Below are positions 34,682 through 45,576 of a DNA stretch of 64,000 nucleotides, piece by piece. The position numbers and the translations under genes are program-made. Source of the DNA: Jiangella gansuensis DSM 44835 (GTDB taxonomy: Bacteria; Actinomycetota; Actinomycetes; Jiangellales; Jiangellaceae); the NCBI RefSeq assembly GCF_000515395.1, contig NZ_KI911782.1:2104506-2168505 (forward strand), read 5' to 3'. Positions within the stretch are counted from its first letter, which is position 1, and each line of letters opens with the position of its first letter. The notes beneath the pieces are model-generated. The model was given only the letters and a program-made list of their open reading frames with translations. It ran no database searches and had not been told where the DNA came from.

Positions 34682-35665
34682 ATGCGTATCGCCGTGACCG
34701 GATCGATCGCCACCGACTACCTGATGGTGTTCCCGGGCAGGTTCACGGACCAACTCGTCGCCGACCGGCTCGAGCACGTGTCCCTGTCGTTCCTCATCGA
34801 CCGCCTCGACGTCCGCCGCGGCGGCGTCGCGGCCAACATCTCGTACGGGCTGGGCGCCCTGGGGCTGCGGCCGGTCCTGGTCGGCGCCGTCGGCGCGGAC
34901 TTCGAGGAGTACCGGACCTGGCTGGAGGCGCACGGCGTGGACACCACGTCCGTCCGGGTGTCCGAGGAGCAGCACACGGCGCGCTACCTGTGCACCACCG
35001 ACAGCACCAACAACCAGATCGCCTCGTTCTACACCGGAGCGATGGCCGAGACCCGCGAGATCGACCTTGCCGCCGTGACCGCCCAGGCGGGCGGCCTCGA
35101 CCACGTGATCATCGGAGCCAGCGATCCGGAGGGCATGATCCGGCACACCGAACAGTGCCGTCAGCTGGGCCTTCCGTTCACTGCCGACTTCTCCCAGCAG
35201 ATCGCCCGGATGAGCGGTGAGGAGGTCGCCTCACTGGTGCCGGGCGCTCGGTACCTGTTCACCAACGAGTACGAGGCCGGCCTGCTGATGGAGAAGACCG
35301 GGTGGTCGCACGAGCAGGTCCTGGCGCGTGTGGGCAGCTGGATGACGACACTGGGCAGTGGCGGCGCGCGGCTGGAGGCGACCGGTGCGCCGCCGGTCAC
35401 GGTGCCGTGCGTGCCGGCCAAGCGGGAGGTCGACCCGACCGGCATCGGCGATGCCTTCCGAGCCGGCTTCTTCGCCGCGCTGTCCTGGGGCGTTCCAGCC
35501 CTCCGGGCGATGCAGACCGGATGCCTGCTGGCCACGATCGTGCTGGAGGCGCGCGGGCCGCAGGAGTACCAGCTGGATCCGTCGACGTTCGTGCGCCGGA
35601 TGGCCGATGCCTACGGCGAGGACGCGGCGGCGGAGATCACGTCGTTCCTGCCGGTGGCCGCGTGA
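34682..35665 (+). CDS. adoK: Adenosine kinase (PfkB family)
   Basis: A 327-residue PfkB-type kinase. The N-terminus MRIAVTGSIATDYLMVFPGRF and internal HTARYLCTTDSTNNQIASFYTGAM closely match mycobacterial adenosine kinase (Rv2202c), an enzyme more like ribokinases than eukaryotic adenosine kinases. The catalytic motif DPTGIGDAFRAGF (Asp base in GIGD) is present. It phosphorylates the adenosine released by SahH, pulling the reversible SAH hydrolysis forward and returning the purine as AMP. ATG at 34682; 11 bases before metH. Its presence in this cassette is the strongest sign that the operon is built around SAH removal. Confidence 0.92.
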   Translation: MRIAVTGSIATDYLMVFPGRFTDQLVADRLEHVSLSFLIDRLDVRRGGVAANISYGLGALGLRPVLVGAVGADFEEYRTWLEAHGVDTTSVRVSEEQHTARYLCTTDSTNNQIASFYTGAMAETREIDLAAVTAQAGGLDHVIIGASDPEGMIRHTEQCRQLGLPFTADFSQQIARMSGEEVASLVPGARYLFTNEYEAGLLMEKTGWSHEQVLARVGSWMTTLGSGGARLEATGAPPVTVPCVPAKREVDPTGIGDAFRAGFFAALSWGVPALRAMQTGCLLATIVLEARGPQEYQLDPSTFVRRMADAYGEDAAAEITSFLPVAA

Positions 35666-35676
35666 GAGGAGACGGC

Positions 35677-38600
35677 GTGTCTGCCGACACCTTCCTGGAC
35701 GCCCTGAGCCGCCGGGTGCTCGTGGCCGACGGCGCCATGGGCACGATGCTGCAGGCTCACGACCTGACCCTGGACGACTTCGCCGGCCTGGAGGGGTGCA
35801 ACGAGATCCTCAACGTGACCCGCCCCGAGGTCGTCCGATCGGTGCACCGGGCGTACTTCGAGGCGGGTTCCGACCTGGTCGAGACGAACACGTTCGGCGC
35901 CAACTGGGCGAACCTCGCCGAGTACGACATCCCCGACCGGATCGGCGAGCTCGCCGAAGCGGGCGCCCGGCTGGCGCGAGAGGCGGCCGACGAGTTCTCC
36001 ACGCCTGACCGGCCGCGGTTCGTGCTCGGGTCGATCGGGCCGGGCACGAAGCTGCCGACTCTCGGGCACGTCCGCTACGCGCACATCCGCGACGCCTATG
36101 CCGAGCAGGTGGCGGGCATGCTGGCCGGCGGTATCGACGTCGTGCTCGTGGAGACCAGCCAGGACCTGCTGCAGACGAAGGCGGCGGTCCTGGGTGCGAG
36201 GCGGGCGATGCACGCCGCAGGGCGCGAGGTACCCATCATCGCCCAGGTGACGGTGGAGACCACCGGCACGATGCTCGTCGGCAGCGAGATCGGTGCCGCC
36301 GTGACGGCGCTGGAGCCGCTGGGCATCGACCTTATCGGCATGAACTGCGCCACCGGTCCGGCCGAGATGGGCGAGCATCTGCGGTACCTGTCGCAGCACG
36401 CCCGGGTGCCGCTGTCGGTGATGCCGAACGCCGGCCTGCCGGAACTCGGCCCGGACGGCGCGGTGTACCCGCTGGGGCCGGACGAGCTCGCCGAGGCACT
36501 CGCCGGTTTCGTGGGCGACTACGGCGCGAGCCTGGTGGGCGGCTGTTGCGGTACGACGCCGGATCACTTGCGTGCCGTGGTGGACGCGGTCCGTGAGCTG
36601 CGCCCCGCCGAGCGCGCGCCCGAGCGGGATGCCGCCGTGGCTTCCATCTACCAGTCGGTGCCGTTCCGTCAGGACGCCAGCGTGCTGATGATCGGGGAAC
36701 GGACCAACGCCAACGGCTCCAAGGCGTTCCGGGAGGCGATGGCGGCGGAGAAGTGGGACGACTGCGTCGAGATCGCCCGGGCGCAGACCCGGGAGGGCGC
36801 CCACCTCATCGACCTGTGTGTCGACTACGTCGGGCGCGACGGCGTCGCCGACATGGACACCCTGGCGCACCGGCTGGCGACGGCATCGACGCTGCCGATC
36901 ATGCTCGACTCCACCGAACCGGCGGTGATCCAGGCCGGCCTGGAGCGCATCGGCGGCCGCTGCGTGATCAACTCGGTGAACTACGAGGACGGTGCCGGGC
37001 CGGACTCCCGGTTCCAGCGCGCGATGCGCATCGCCTCCGAGCACGGCGCCTCCGTGGTCGCGCTGTGCATCGACGAGGAAGGCCAGGCCCGCACCGCGGA
37101 GTGGAAGGTCCGCGTCGCCGTCCGGCTGATCGAGGACCTCACCACCAACTGGGGCATGAACGTCGAGGACATCATCGTCGACACGCTGACGTTCCCGATC
37201 TCCACCGGGCAGGAGGAAGTGCGCCGCGACGCCGTCGAGACCATCGAGGCGATCCGGCAGCTGACCGAACGGTACCCGCAGGTGCAGACCACCCTGGGCG
37301 TGTCGAACGTGTCGTTCGGGCTCAACCCGGCGGCGCGGCAGGTGCTGAACTCGGTCTTCCTGCACGAGTGCGTGGAGGCCGGCCTGACGACGGCCATCGT
37401 GCACGCCTCGAAGATCCTGCCGATGTCGAGGATCCCGGACGAGCAGCGTGAGGTGGCTCTGGACCTGGTCTACGACAGACGTCGCGAGGGGTACGACCCG
37501 CTGCAGACGTTCATGGAGCTGTTCGAGGGCGCGACGGCGTCGTCCAACCGGGAGACCCGGGCCGAGGAGCTGGCCGCGCTGCCGCTGGCCGAACGGCTGG
37601 AGCGGCGCATCGTCGACGGCGAGCGCAACGGCCTCGAGGCGGACCTGGATGAAGCCATGAAGGAGCGCAAGCCGCTCGAGATCGTCAACGACACCCTGCT
37701 GAGCGGCATGAAGACCGTCGGTGAGCTGTTCGGCTCCGGGCAGATGCAGCTGCCGTTCGTGCTGCAGTCAGCCGAGGTGATGAAGGCAGCGGTGGCGCAT
37801 CTCGAGCCGCACATGGAGAAGGACGGTTCGGGTGGAAAGGGCAAGATCGTCCTGGCCACCGTCAAGGGAGACGTCCACGACATCGGCAAGAACCTCGTCG
37901 ACATCATTCTGTCGAACAACGGCTACGAGGTGGTGAACCTCGGCATCAAGCAGCCGATCAACACCATCATCGAAGCCGCGGGCGAGCACAAGGCCGACGC
38001 CATCGGCATGTCGGGGCTGCTCGTCAAGTCGACGGTGATCATGAAGGAGAACCTCGAGGAGATGAACGCCCGCGGGGTGGCCGAGAGCTGGCCGGTGCTG
38101 CTGGGCGGTGCGGCGCTGAACCGCACGTTCGTCGAGGACGACCTCGCCGAGGTCTACAAGGGCGAGGTCAACTACGCGCGTGACGCCTTCGAGGGACTGC
38201 GGCTGATGGACTCCCTGATGGCCCGCAAGAAGGGCGGCGTCATCGAGGCAGACACAGTGGCGGACTCGAAACGCGCGGAACGACGGGCCCGCCGGGAGCG
38301 CTCCAAGAAGATCGCCGAAGCGCGCCGCTCCGAGCAGGAGGTCGAGCTGCCGCCCGGCGGCAGGTCCGACATCGCCGCCGACGTCGCGGTTCCCACGCCG
38401 CCGTTCTGGGGCAGCAAGGTGGTGCGCGGCGTCGCCGTGGCCGACTACGCCGCGTTGCTGGACGAGCGTGCGACGTTCCTGGGCCAGTGGGGCCTGCGCG
38501 GCTCGAAGGGCGGCCAGGGGCCTAGCTACGAGGAGCTCGTCGAGACCGAGGGACGGCCGCGGCTGCGGTACTGGCTGGACGAGCTCACCACTCGCGGGGT

Positions 38601-39222
38601 GCTCGCGCACGCCGCGGTCGTGTACGGCTACTTCCCGTGTGTCTCCGACGGCGACGACCTGATCGTCCTGGCGGAGCCGGCGCCGGATGCCGGTGAGCGA
38701 TTCCGGTTCTCGTTCCCGCGGCAACGCCGGGACCGGCGGCTGTGCCTGGCGGACTACTACCGCTCGCGTGAGCTCGCCGCCCGCCACGGCCAGGTGGACG
38801 TCCTGCCGCTGCAGCTGGTGACGATGGGGCAGCCGATCGCGGACTTCGCCAACGAGCTGTTCGCGGCGGACGCCTACCGCGACTACCTGGAGGTGCACGG
38901 GCTGGGTGTCCAGCTCACCGAGGCGCTGGCCGAGTACTGGCATCGGCGGGTCCGGCAGGAGCTGCGCTTCGCAGAGGGCACCGCCGTCGCGGCCGAGGAC
39001 GCCGACGACGTCACCGAGTTCTTCCGGCTCGGCTACCGGGGCGCGCGGTACTCGCTGGGATACGGAGCCTGCCCCGACCTCGCCGACCGGGAGAAGATCG
39101 TCGCCCTGCTGGAGCCGGAGCGCATCGGAGTGCGGCTGTCGGACGAGCACCAGCTGCACCCGGAACAGTCGACCGACGCCTTGGTGGTCCACCACCCCGA
39201 GGCCAGCTATTTCAACACCTGA
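35677..39222 (+). CDS. metH: Cobalamin-dependent methionine synthase
   Basis: A full-length 1181-residue MetH. The homocysteine-binding domain (1-310) has the zinc cysteines in GMNCATGP and [11 protein letters not shown]. The pterin-binding domain (about 335-600) starts [17 protein letters not shown]. The B12 cap and binding domains (about 640-870) contain the cobalt-ligand motif DVHDIGKN (His near 734) and MSGLLVKS. The C-terminal AdoMet-dependent reactivation domain includes [15 protein letters not shown]. It transfers the methyl group of 5-methyl-THF to homocysteine. The GTG at 35677 has GAGAGGAGA just upstream. It depends on B12, as does the nrdJ product in this window. Confidence 0.96.
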   Translation: MSADTFLDALSRRVLVADGAMGTMLQAHDLTLDDFAGLEGCNEILNVTRPEVVRSVHRAYFEAGSDLVETNTFGANWANLAEYDIPDRIGELAEAGARLAREAADEFSTPDRPRFVLGSIGPGTKLPTLGHVRYAHIRDAYAEQVAGMLAGGIDVVLVETSQDLLQTKAAVLGARRAMHAAGREVPIIAQVTVETTGTMLVGSEIGAAVTALEPLGIDLIGMNCATGPAEMGEHLRYLSQHARVPLSVMPNAGLPELGPDGAVYPLGPDELAEALAGFVGDYGASLVGGCCGTTPDHLRAVVDAVRELRPAERAPERDAAVASIYQSVPFRQDASVLMIGERTNANGSKAFREAMAAEKWDDCVEIARAQTREGAHLIDLCVDYVGRDGVADMDTLAHRLATASTLPIMLDSTEPAVIQAGLERIGGRCVINSVNYEDGAGPDSRFQRAMRIASEHGASVVALCIDEEGQARTAEWKVRVAVRLIEDLTTNWGMNVEDIIVDTLTFPISTGQEEVRRDAVETIEAIRQLTERYPQVQTTLGVSNVSFGLNPAARQVLNSVFLHECVEAGLTTAIVHASKILPMSRIPDEQREVALDLVYDRRREGYDPLQTFMELFEGATASSNRETRAEELAALPLAERLERRIVDGERNGLEADLDEAMKERKPLEIVNDTLLSGMKTVGELFGSGQMQLPFVLQSAEVMKAAVAHLEPHMEKDGSGGKGKIVLATVKGDVHDIGKNLVDIILSNNGYEVVNLGIKQPINTIIEAAGEHKADAIGMSGLLVKSTVIMKENLEEMNARGVAESWPVLLGGAALNRTFVEDDLAEVYKGEVNYARDAFEGLRLMDSLMARKKGGVIEADTVADSKRAERRARRERSKKIAEARRSEQEVELPPGGRSDIAADVAVPTPPFWGSKVVRGVAVADYAALLDERATFLGQWGLRGSKGGQGPSYEELVETEGRPRLRYWLDELTTRGVLAHAAVVYGYFPCVSDGDDLIVLAEPAPDAGERFRFSFPRQRRDRRLCLADYYRSRELAARHGQVDVLPLQLVTMGQPIADFANELFAADAYRDYLEVHGLGVQLTEALAEYWHRRVRQELRFAEGTAVAAEDADDVTEFFRLGYRGARYSLGYGACPDLADREKIVALLEPERIGVRLSDEHQLHPEQSTDALVVHHPEASYFNT

Positions 39223-39245
39223 GGATTCAAGGAGTGCCGATCCAT

Positions 39246-40709
<1,464 letters not shown>

Positions 40710-40742
40710 TCCGCCGCGCATCGAGAGGTCGGAGGTGACGCC

Positions 40743-41651
40743 GTGACGACCGTCGTGGATCGACTAGCCGAGCGTCGGCCGGTCTTCTCCGTCGAGTTCT
40801 TCCCGCCGCGCGACGACGCCGACGAGGAGGTGTTGTGGACCGCGATACGCCAGCTCGAGCCGCTGGACCCGGCGTTCGTGTCGGTGACGTACGGCGCCGG
40901 GGGAACCAGCCGCGGGCGGACCATCCGGACCACGGCCCGCATCGCCGGTGAAACCACCCTGGTGCCGGCGGCCCACCTCACCGGCGTCGGTCACTCCCGC
41001 CGCGAGCTGCGCAACGTGGTCGGCTGGTACGCCGAGAACGGTGTCCGCAACGTCCTGGCCATCCGCGGCGACCCACCGGGCGGACCGGCCGGCGTGTGGG
41101 AGCCCCATCCCGAAGGCATCACCTACGCCGAGGAGATGGTGCGCCTGGTCGACGAGCTCGGCTCGTTCTGCATCGGGGTCGCGGCGTTCCCGCACGGCCA
41201 CCCGGACTCCGCGGACCTCGACACCGACACCCAGCGCCTGGTGGACAAGATCCGCGCCGGCGCACACTTCGCGGTCGCGCAGATCTGCTTCGACCCGGAG
41301 TACTTCCTGCGCCTGCGGGACCGGCTCGCGGCGCTCGGGTGCGACGTGCCGCTGCTGCCCGGCGTGATGCCGCTGACGACGAAGCGGACGCTGGCGAAGT
41401 CGGTCGAGCTGTCCGGCGTGGAGGCGCCGCCGGCGCTGGAGCGCAGGCTGGCCCGGTTCGCCGACGACGCGCCCGGCTTCCGGGCCGAGGGCATCGACGT
41501 GACGACGGAGAACTGCGAGCGCCTGCTCGCCGAGGGGGTGCCGGGGCTGCACTTCTACACGCTGAACCGGTCCACGGCCACCCGCGAGATCGTCGGCCGC
41601 CTGGGCCTCGGGCAGGACAGGCCGATGGTGGGGGGACTCGCGCAGGGGTAG
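40743..41651 (+). CDS. metF: Methylenetetrahydrofolate reductase
   Basis: A 302-residue FAD-dependent TIM-barrel reductase that makes 5-methyl-THF for MetH. Family signatures are [48 protein letters not shown] and [13 protein letters not shown]. The GTG at 40743 follows GAGGTCGGAGGTGACGCC. It is the last gene of the six-gene methyl-cycle cassette; the intergenic gap to ahcY is 33 bases. After it a 90-base gap precedes miaA, where the conserved chromosome order resumes. Confidence 0.94.
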   Translation: MTTVVDRLAERRPVFSVEFFPPRDDADEEVLWTAIRQLEPLDPAFVSVTYGAGGTSRGRTIRTTARIAGETTLVPAAHLTGVGHSRRELRNVVGWYAENGVRNVLAIRGDPPGGPAGVWEPHPEGITYAEEMVRLVDELGSFCIGVAAFPHGHPDSADLDTDTQRLVDKIRAGAHFAVAQICFDPEYFLRLRDRLAALGCDVPLLPGVMPLTTKRTLAKSVELSGVEAPPALERRLARFADDAPGFRAEGIDVTTENCERLLAEGVPGLHFYTLNRSTATREIVGRLGLGQDRPMVGGLAQG

Positions 41652-41740
41652 GCTCGGGCGTCCGAGCGAGGAACGAGCGAGGCGGGCGGGGCAGGCGTCC
41701 CCCCACCGTCGGCCACACGACTGGTGGGAGACTGGCGACC

Positions 41741-42670
41741 GTGCGGACCGGCAGTGACACCCCCGTCGTCGCGGTCGTCGGCCCGACCGCGGCGGGCAAG
41801 AGCGACCTGGCCGTCGAGCTGGCGCTACGGCTGGGCGGCGAGGTCGTGAACGCCGATTCCATGCAGCTCTACCGCGGCATGGACATCGGCACCGCCAAGC
41901 TCACCGTCGCCGAGCGCCGCGGCGTCCCGCACCACCTGCTGGACATCTACGACGTCACGCAGCCGGCCACGGTCGCGGAGTTCCAGGGACTGGCCCGCGC
42001 CGCCATCGACGACTGCCACCGGCGCGGTGTGGTCCCGGTGCTGGCCGGCGGCAGCGCGCTGTACGTGCGGGCGGTGCTCGACCGGTTCGAGTTCCCGGGC
42101 ACCGACCCGCGGATCCGCGAACGGCTGGAGGCGGAACTGGCCGAGGTCGGAGCGGCGCAGCTGCACAGCCGGCTGGCGGTGCACGACCCCGCGGCGGCCG
42201 CGGCCATCCTGCCCACGAACGGCCGGCGGGTAGTACGGGCGCTGGAGGTCATCGAGCTGACCGGCCGGCCGTTCACGGCGACGCTTCCGCCCCGCACCTA
42301 CGCCTACGACCACGTGCTCCAGATCGGTCTGGACGTCCCGCGCGACCAGCTCGACGCCCGGATCGAGCGGCGCGTGGACATCATGTGGGAGCGCGGCCTC
42401 GTCGACGAGGTGCGGCGACTGGCCGAGAACGGGCTGCGCGAGGGGCCCACCGCCAGCCGGGCCCTGGGGTACGCGCAGGTGCTGGCGTTCCTCGACGGCG
42501 GGGACACCGGATACACCGAGGAACTGGCCCGTACGGAGACCGTGCAGGCCACCCGCCGGTTCGCGCGCCGTCAACACGGCTGGTTCGGCAAGGACGACCG
42601 CGTGGTGTGGCTGCCGTTCGATGCCGATGACCTGACCGAGCAGGCCCTGGCCTACCATCGGCGGTCGTGA
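41741..42670 (+). CDS. miaA: tRNA dimethylallyltransferase
   Basis: A 309-residue enzyme that transfers the isopentenyl group to A37 of tRNAs reading UNN codons, producing the substrate for MiaB. It has the P-loop [52 protein letters not shown] and the C-terminal [15 protein letters not shown]. The GTG at 41741 has TGGGAG nine bases upstream; the frame extends back into metF but without similarity. Fifty-seven bases separate it from dapF. Confidence 0.95.
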   Translation: MRTGSDTPVVAVVGPTAAGKSDLAVELALRLGGEVVNADSMQLYRGMDIGTAKLTVAERRGVPHHLLDIYDVTQPATVAEFQGLARAAIDDCHRRGVVPVLAGGSALYVRAVLDRFEFPGTDPRIRERLEAELAEVGAAQLHSRLAVHDPAAAAAILPTNGRRVVRALEVIELTGRPFTATLPPRTYAYDHVLQIGLDVPRDQLDARIERRVDIMWERGLVDEVRRLAENGLREGPTASRALGYAQVLAFLDGGDTGYTEELARTETVQATRRFARRQHGWFGKDDRVVWLPFDADDLTEQALAYHRRS

Positions 42671-42727
42671 CACCGGCCGGGCCGAGCCCCGGCTCGGACC
42701 CGACCCGGCCCCGACCCGGAGAGACCC

Positions 42728-43564
42728 GTGAGCATCAGCTTCATCAAGGGACACGGCACGGAGAACGACTTCGTGCTGGTGCCCGACGCCGGCGGCACCC
42801 TCGCCGACCGCCTCGACGAGCTCACGGTGCGCCGGCTCACCGACCGGCACTCAGGCATCGGAGCCGACGGCGTCATCCGGGTCACCCGCACCGAGACGAT
42901 GGCCGAGTTCGCGGCGCTGGCCGACGACGCCGAGTGGTTCATGGACTACCGCAACGCCGACGGTTCCGTCGCCGAGATGTGCGGCAACGGCGTGCGCGTG
43001 ATCGCCCGTTACCTGTGGGAGGAGCGGCTGGTCGACGGCCCGGTGCTGGCCGTGGCCACCCGCGGCGGCGTGCGGACCGTGCACGCCGAGGCCGACGGCA
43101 CACTCACCGTCGAGATGGGGCACGCCAAGCCGGCGTCCACCCGGCAGATGTCGTTCGTCGCCGTCGGCGGGCGCACGTGGGAGGCCACCCCGGTGTGGGT
43201 GCCCAACCCCCACGCCGTCGTCTTCGTCTCCGACCTCGCCGAGCCGGGGCGCTTGGTGGAACCGCCGGAGCTGCGCCCGGCGTCGGTCTTCCCGGAATCG
43301 GCGAACGTCGAGTTCGTCGCCGACCGGGGGCACAAGCACATCGCGCTGCGCGTCTGGGAGCGCGGGGTCGGCGAGACCCGCTCCTGCGGCACCGGCGTGT
43401 GCGCGGCCGCGTGGGTGGCGATGCGCCGCGACGGGGTCGGCGCGGGGGCTCGGTACGTCGTCGACGTGCCCGGCGGCCGGCTCACCGTGACCGAGCGGCC
43501 GGACGGAGAACTGCTGCTCACGGGGCCGGCCGTGCTCGGCTTGCGCGGTCAGGTCGACGTTTGA
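42728..43564 (+). CDS. dapF: Diaminopimelate epimerase
   Basis: A 278-residue PLP-independent epimerase that turns LL-diaminopimelate into the meso form for lysine and peptidoglycan. The two catalytic cysteines are C85 (AEMCGNGVRV) and C220 (TRSCGTGVCAA). The N-terminus FIKGHGTENDFVLV is canonical (usual KMHGxGND becomes KGHGTEND). GTG start at 42728. It is followed by a terminator hairpin (43570-43610), so it probably ends the miaA-dapF transcript. Confidence 0.95.
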   Translation: MSISFIKGHGTENDFVLVPDAGGTLADRLDELTVRRLTDRHSGIGADGVIRVTRTETMAEFAALADDAEWFMDYRNADGSVAEMCGNGVRVIARYLWEERLVDGPVLAVATRGGVRTVHAEADGTLTVEMGHAKPASTRQMSFVAVGGRTWEATPVWVPNPHAVVFVSDLAEPGRLVEPPELRPASVFPESANVEFVADRGHKHIALRVWERGVGETRSCGTGVCAAAWVAMRRDGVGAGARYVVDVPGGRLTVTERPDGELLLTGPAVLGLRGQVDV

Positions 43565-43569
43565 CGCCT

Positions 43570-43610
43570 GGTCGCAGGGCATGTGATGTTCCTCACAGCA
43601 TCCTGCGACC
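43570..43610 (+). terminator. Hairpin after dapF
   Basis: GGTCGCAGG (43570-43578) pairs perfectly with CCTGCGACC (43602-43610) across 23 bases, starting four bases after the dapF stop codon. The loop itself contains a perfect Crp-type palindrome (43582-43597). No U-tract follows. Confidence 0.65.
43582..43597. promoter_or_regulatory. Crp-like binding site between dapF and hflX
   Basis: TGTGATGTTCCTCACA is an exact TGTGA-N6-TCACA palindrome, the consensus of Crp/GlxR proteins in actinobacteria. It lies about 160 bases upstream of the small frame at 43743 and about 350 upstream of hflX. Confidence 0.6.
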
Positions 43611-43742
43611 CCTCCGGGACGTCTCCTTCAGTAGAACGAGCACGACGTCAGTCTCGCGGTCGACGCGACGTCTTCGAAGCGGGCCTAACGTTGTGAGCGT
43701 GGCGGCAACGAGGCCGGCCGCGCCCCGATGGGAGGCGGTGTG

Positions 43743-43916
43743 ATGAGCGGAACGCAGAGGCAACGACGCGAAGCCGTGCTCCAGGAGGCAGCTCGACGAG
43801 CGCAGGAGCGCTCCACCGGAAAGGCCGGCCGCCGCGCGGCCACGCTGCGCGCGGCCGCGAAACTCAGATGGGCAGCATCGACCGGACCGAGCTACGGTCG
43901 TTCTGTAGGCGCGTAA
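43743..43916 (+). CDS. Possible small basic protein
   Basis: A 57-codon open frame (MSGTQRQRREAVLQEAARRAQ...) with GGAGG seven bases ahead of the ATG. It is Arg/Ala-rich and would form an amphipathic helix. I do not recognise a family. The strong ribosome-binding site is the main support; composition could equally arise by chance in GC-rich DNA. It would be co-transcribed with hflX. Confidence 0.3.
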   Translation: MSGTQRQRREAVLQEAARRAQERSTGKAGRRAATLRAAAKLRWAASTGPSYGRSVGA

Positions 43917-43931
43917 CACCGGAAAACTCGG

Positions 43932-45461
43932 GTGACCGCATGGCGGTCTCCGTGTCATCCTGGCTGCACGCGACCACATCTCAGACGCAGGAGGCCGACC
44001 ATCAGCCCAGGTCACGCTTACAACCCCTACGACGACGACGCCGACCGGCTGCCGGACGTTCCGGAGCTCGACGGTGCCGACGACGCCACCACCGGGGATT
44101 ACGACCTGGACGAACGGCACTCGCTGCGCCGGGTCGCAGGGCTGTCCACCGAGCTCGAAGACGTCACCGAGGTCGAGTACCGGCGGCTGCGCCTGGAGCG
44201 CGTGGTCCTGGTGGGTGTCTGGCCCGGCGGATCCTTCGCCGACGCCGAGAACTCCATCGCCGAGCTGGCCGCGCTCGCCGAGACGGCCGGATCCCAGGTG
44301 CTCGAAGGGCTCGTGCAGCGGCGGCTCAAGCCGGACCCGGCCACGTTCATCGGCTCCGGCAAGGTCGAGGAGCTGCGCGACGTGGTCCTGTCCACCGGTG
44401 CCGACACGGTCGTCGTCGACGGCGAACTCACCGCTTCGCAGCTGCGCAACCTCGAGGACCGCGTCGGTGTCAAGGTCGTCGACCGCACCATGGTCATCCT
44501 CGACATCTTCGCCCAGCACGCCAAGAGCCGGGAGGGCAAGGCCCAGGTCGAGCTCGCCCAGCTGGAGTACCTGTCCCAGCGGCTGCGCGGCTGGGGTGCC
44601 AGCCTGTCCCGGCAGGCCGGTGGCCGGGCCGGCGGCGCGGGCGGCGGCGTCGGAACCCGCGGTCCCGGTGAGACCAAGCTCGAGACCGACCGGCGGCGCA
44701 TCCGCACCCGGATGGCCAAGCTGCGCCGCGATCTCGCCGGCATGCGCACCGCGCGCGACACCAAGCGAGCCGACCGGCGGCGCCATGCCGTCCCGGCGGT
44801 GTCCATCGCCGGTTACACCAACGCCGGCAAGTCGTCGCTGCTCAACCGGCTCACCGGTGCCGGCGTCCTGGTCGAGAACGCGCTGTTCGCCACGCTCGAC
44901 CCGACCGTGCGCCGCACCCAGACGTCCGAGGGGCGGGTCTTCACGCTGGCCGACACCGTCGGATTCGTCCGGCACCTGCCGCACGAGCTCGTCGAGTCGT
45001 TCCGCTCCACGCTCGAGGAGGTCGCCGATGCCGACCTCGTCGTCCACGTGGTCGACGGTTCCCATCCCGACCCCGAGGGCCAGCTCAGCGCCGTGCGTGC
45101 GGTGCTGTCCGACATCGGCGCCGGCGGCGTGCGCGAGATCGTCGCGGTGAACAAGGCCGACATCGCCGATCCACTGGTGGTGGCGCGGCTGCTGCGCAAC
45201 GAGCCGCACGCCGTCGCGGTGTCCGCCCGCACCGGCGCAGGCATCGACAAGCTGCGCTCGGTCATAGAGAACGAGCTGCCGCAGCCGCCGGTCGAGGTCG
45301 ACGTCGTCGTGCCCTACGACCACGGTGAGCTGGTGGCCCGGGTCCACACCGTCGGCGAGGTGCTGTCCATCGAGCATGAGGCGGCCGGCACCCGGGTGCA
45401 CGCGCGCGTCCCGGAGAGCCTGGCAGCGGCGCTGGAGCCGTACGCCGTCGCCGCCCCGTAA
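43932..45461 (+). CDS. hflX: Ribosome-associated GTPase HflX
   Basis: A GTPase that splits stalled or stress-inactivated ribosomes. The N-terminal HflX domain is clear (RVAGLSTELEDVTEVEYRRL, LERVVLVGVW, DPATFIGSGKVEEL), followed by the glycine-rich linker GGRAGGAGGGVGTRGPGETK and the G domain with G1 GYTNAGKSS, G3 DTVGF and G4 NKAD. The only canonical in-frame start is the GTG at 43932, which adds an Arg/His/Pro-rich tail unlike the family. A perfect AGGAGG (43989-43994) stands six bases before an ATC at 44001 that would give ISPGHAYNPYDDD; initiation there is possible. Confidence 0.93.
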   Translation: MTAWRSPCHPGCTRPHLRRRRPTISPGHAYNPYDDDADRLPDVPELDGADDATTGDYDLDERHSLRRVAGLSTELEDVTEVEYRRLRLERVVLVGVWPGGSFADAENSIAELAALAETAGSQVLEGLVQRRLKPDPATFIGSGKVEELRDVVLSTGADTVVVDGELTASQLRNLEDRVGVKVVDRTMVILDIFAQHAKSREGKAQVELAQLEYLSQRLRGWGASLSRQAGGRAGGAGGGVGTRGPGETKLETDRRRIRTRMAKLRRDLAGMRTARDTKRADRRRHAVPAVSIAGYTNAGKSSLLNRLTGAGVLVENALFATLDPTVRRTQTSEGRVFTLADTVGFVRHLPHELVESFRSTLEEVADADLVVHVVDGSHPDPEGQLSAVRAVLSDIGAGGVREIVAVNKADIADPLVVARLLRNEPHAVAVSARTGAGIDKLRSVIENELPQPPVEVDVVVPYDHGELVARVHTVGEVLSIEHEAAGTRVHARVPESLAAALEPYAVAAP

Positions 45462-45479
45462 CCAGCGGGTATTAAAAGA

Positions 45480-45571
45480 TGATCACGTCCACCATGGTTA
45501 CTCCCGCTTCACCAGGAATGCTTGCCCCAGGAGGGACACGCAAGACCGGTGAAGCGGGAGATCACCTGGTG
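45480..45571 (+). repeat. Hairpin repeat element, copy B
   Basis: Copy B of the element also found at 19202-19273. It has a perfect 13-bp inverted repeat, CTCCCGCTTCACC (45501-45513) and GGTGAAGCGGGAG (45548-45560). CACCAGGAATGCTTGCC (45510-45526) and TGATCACGTCCA (45480-45491) are identical to copy A in opposite orientation. It fills the gap between the convergent hflX and S9 peptidase genes and is about 20 bases longer than copy A in the loop. Confidence 0.75.
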
Positions 45572-45576
45572 ACGGC

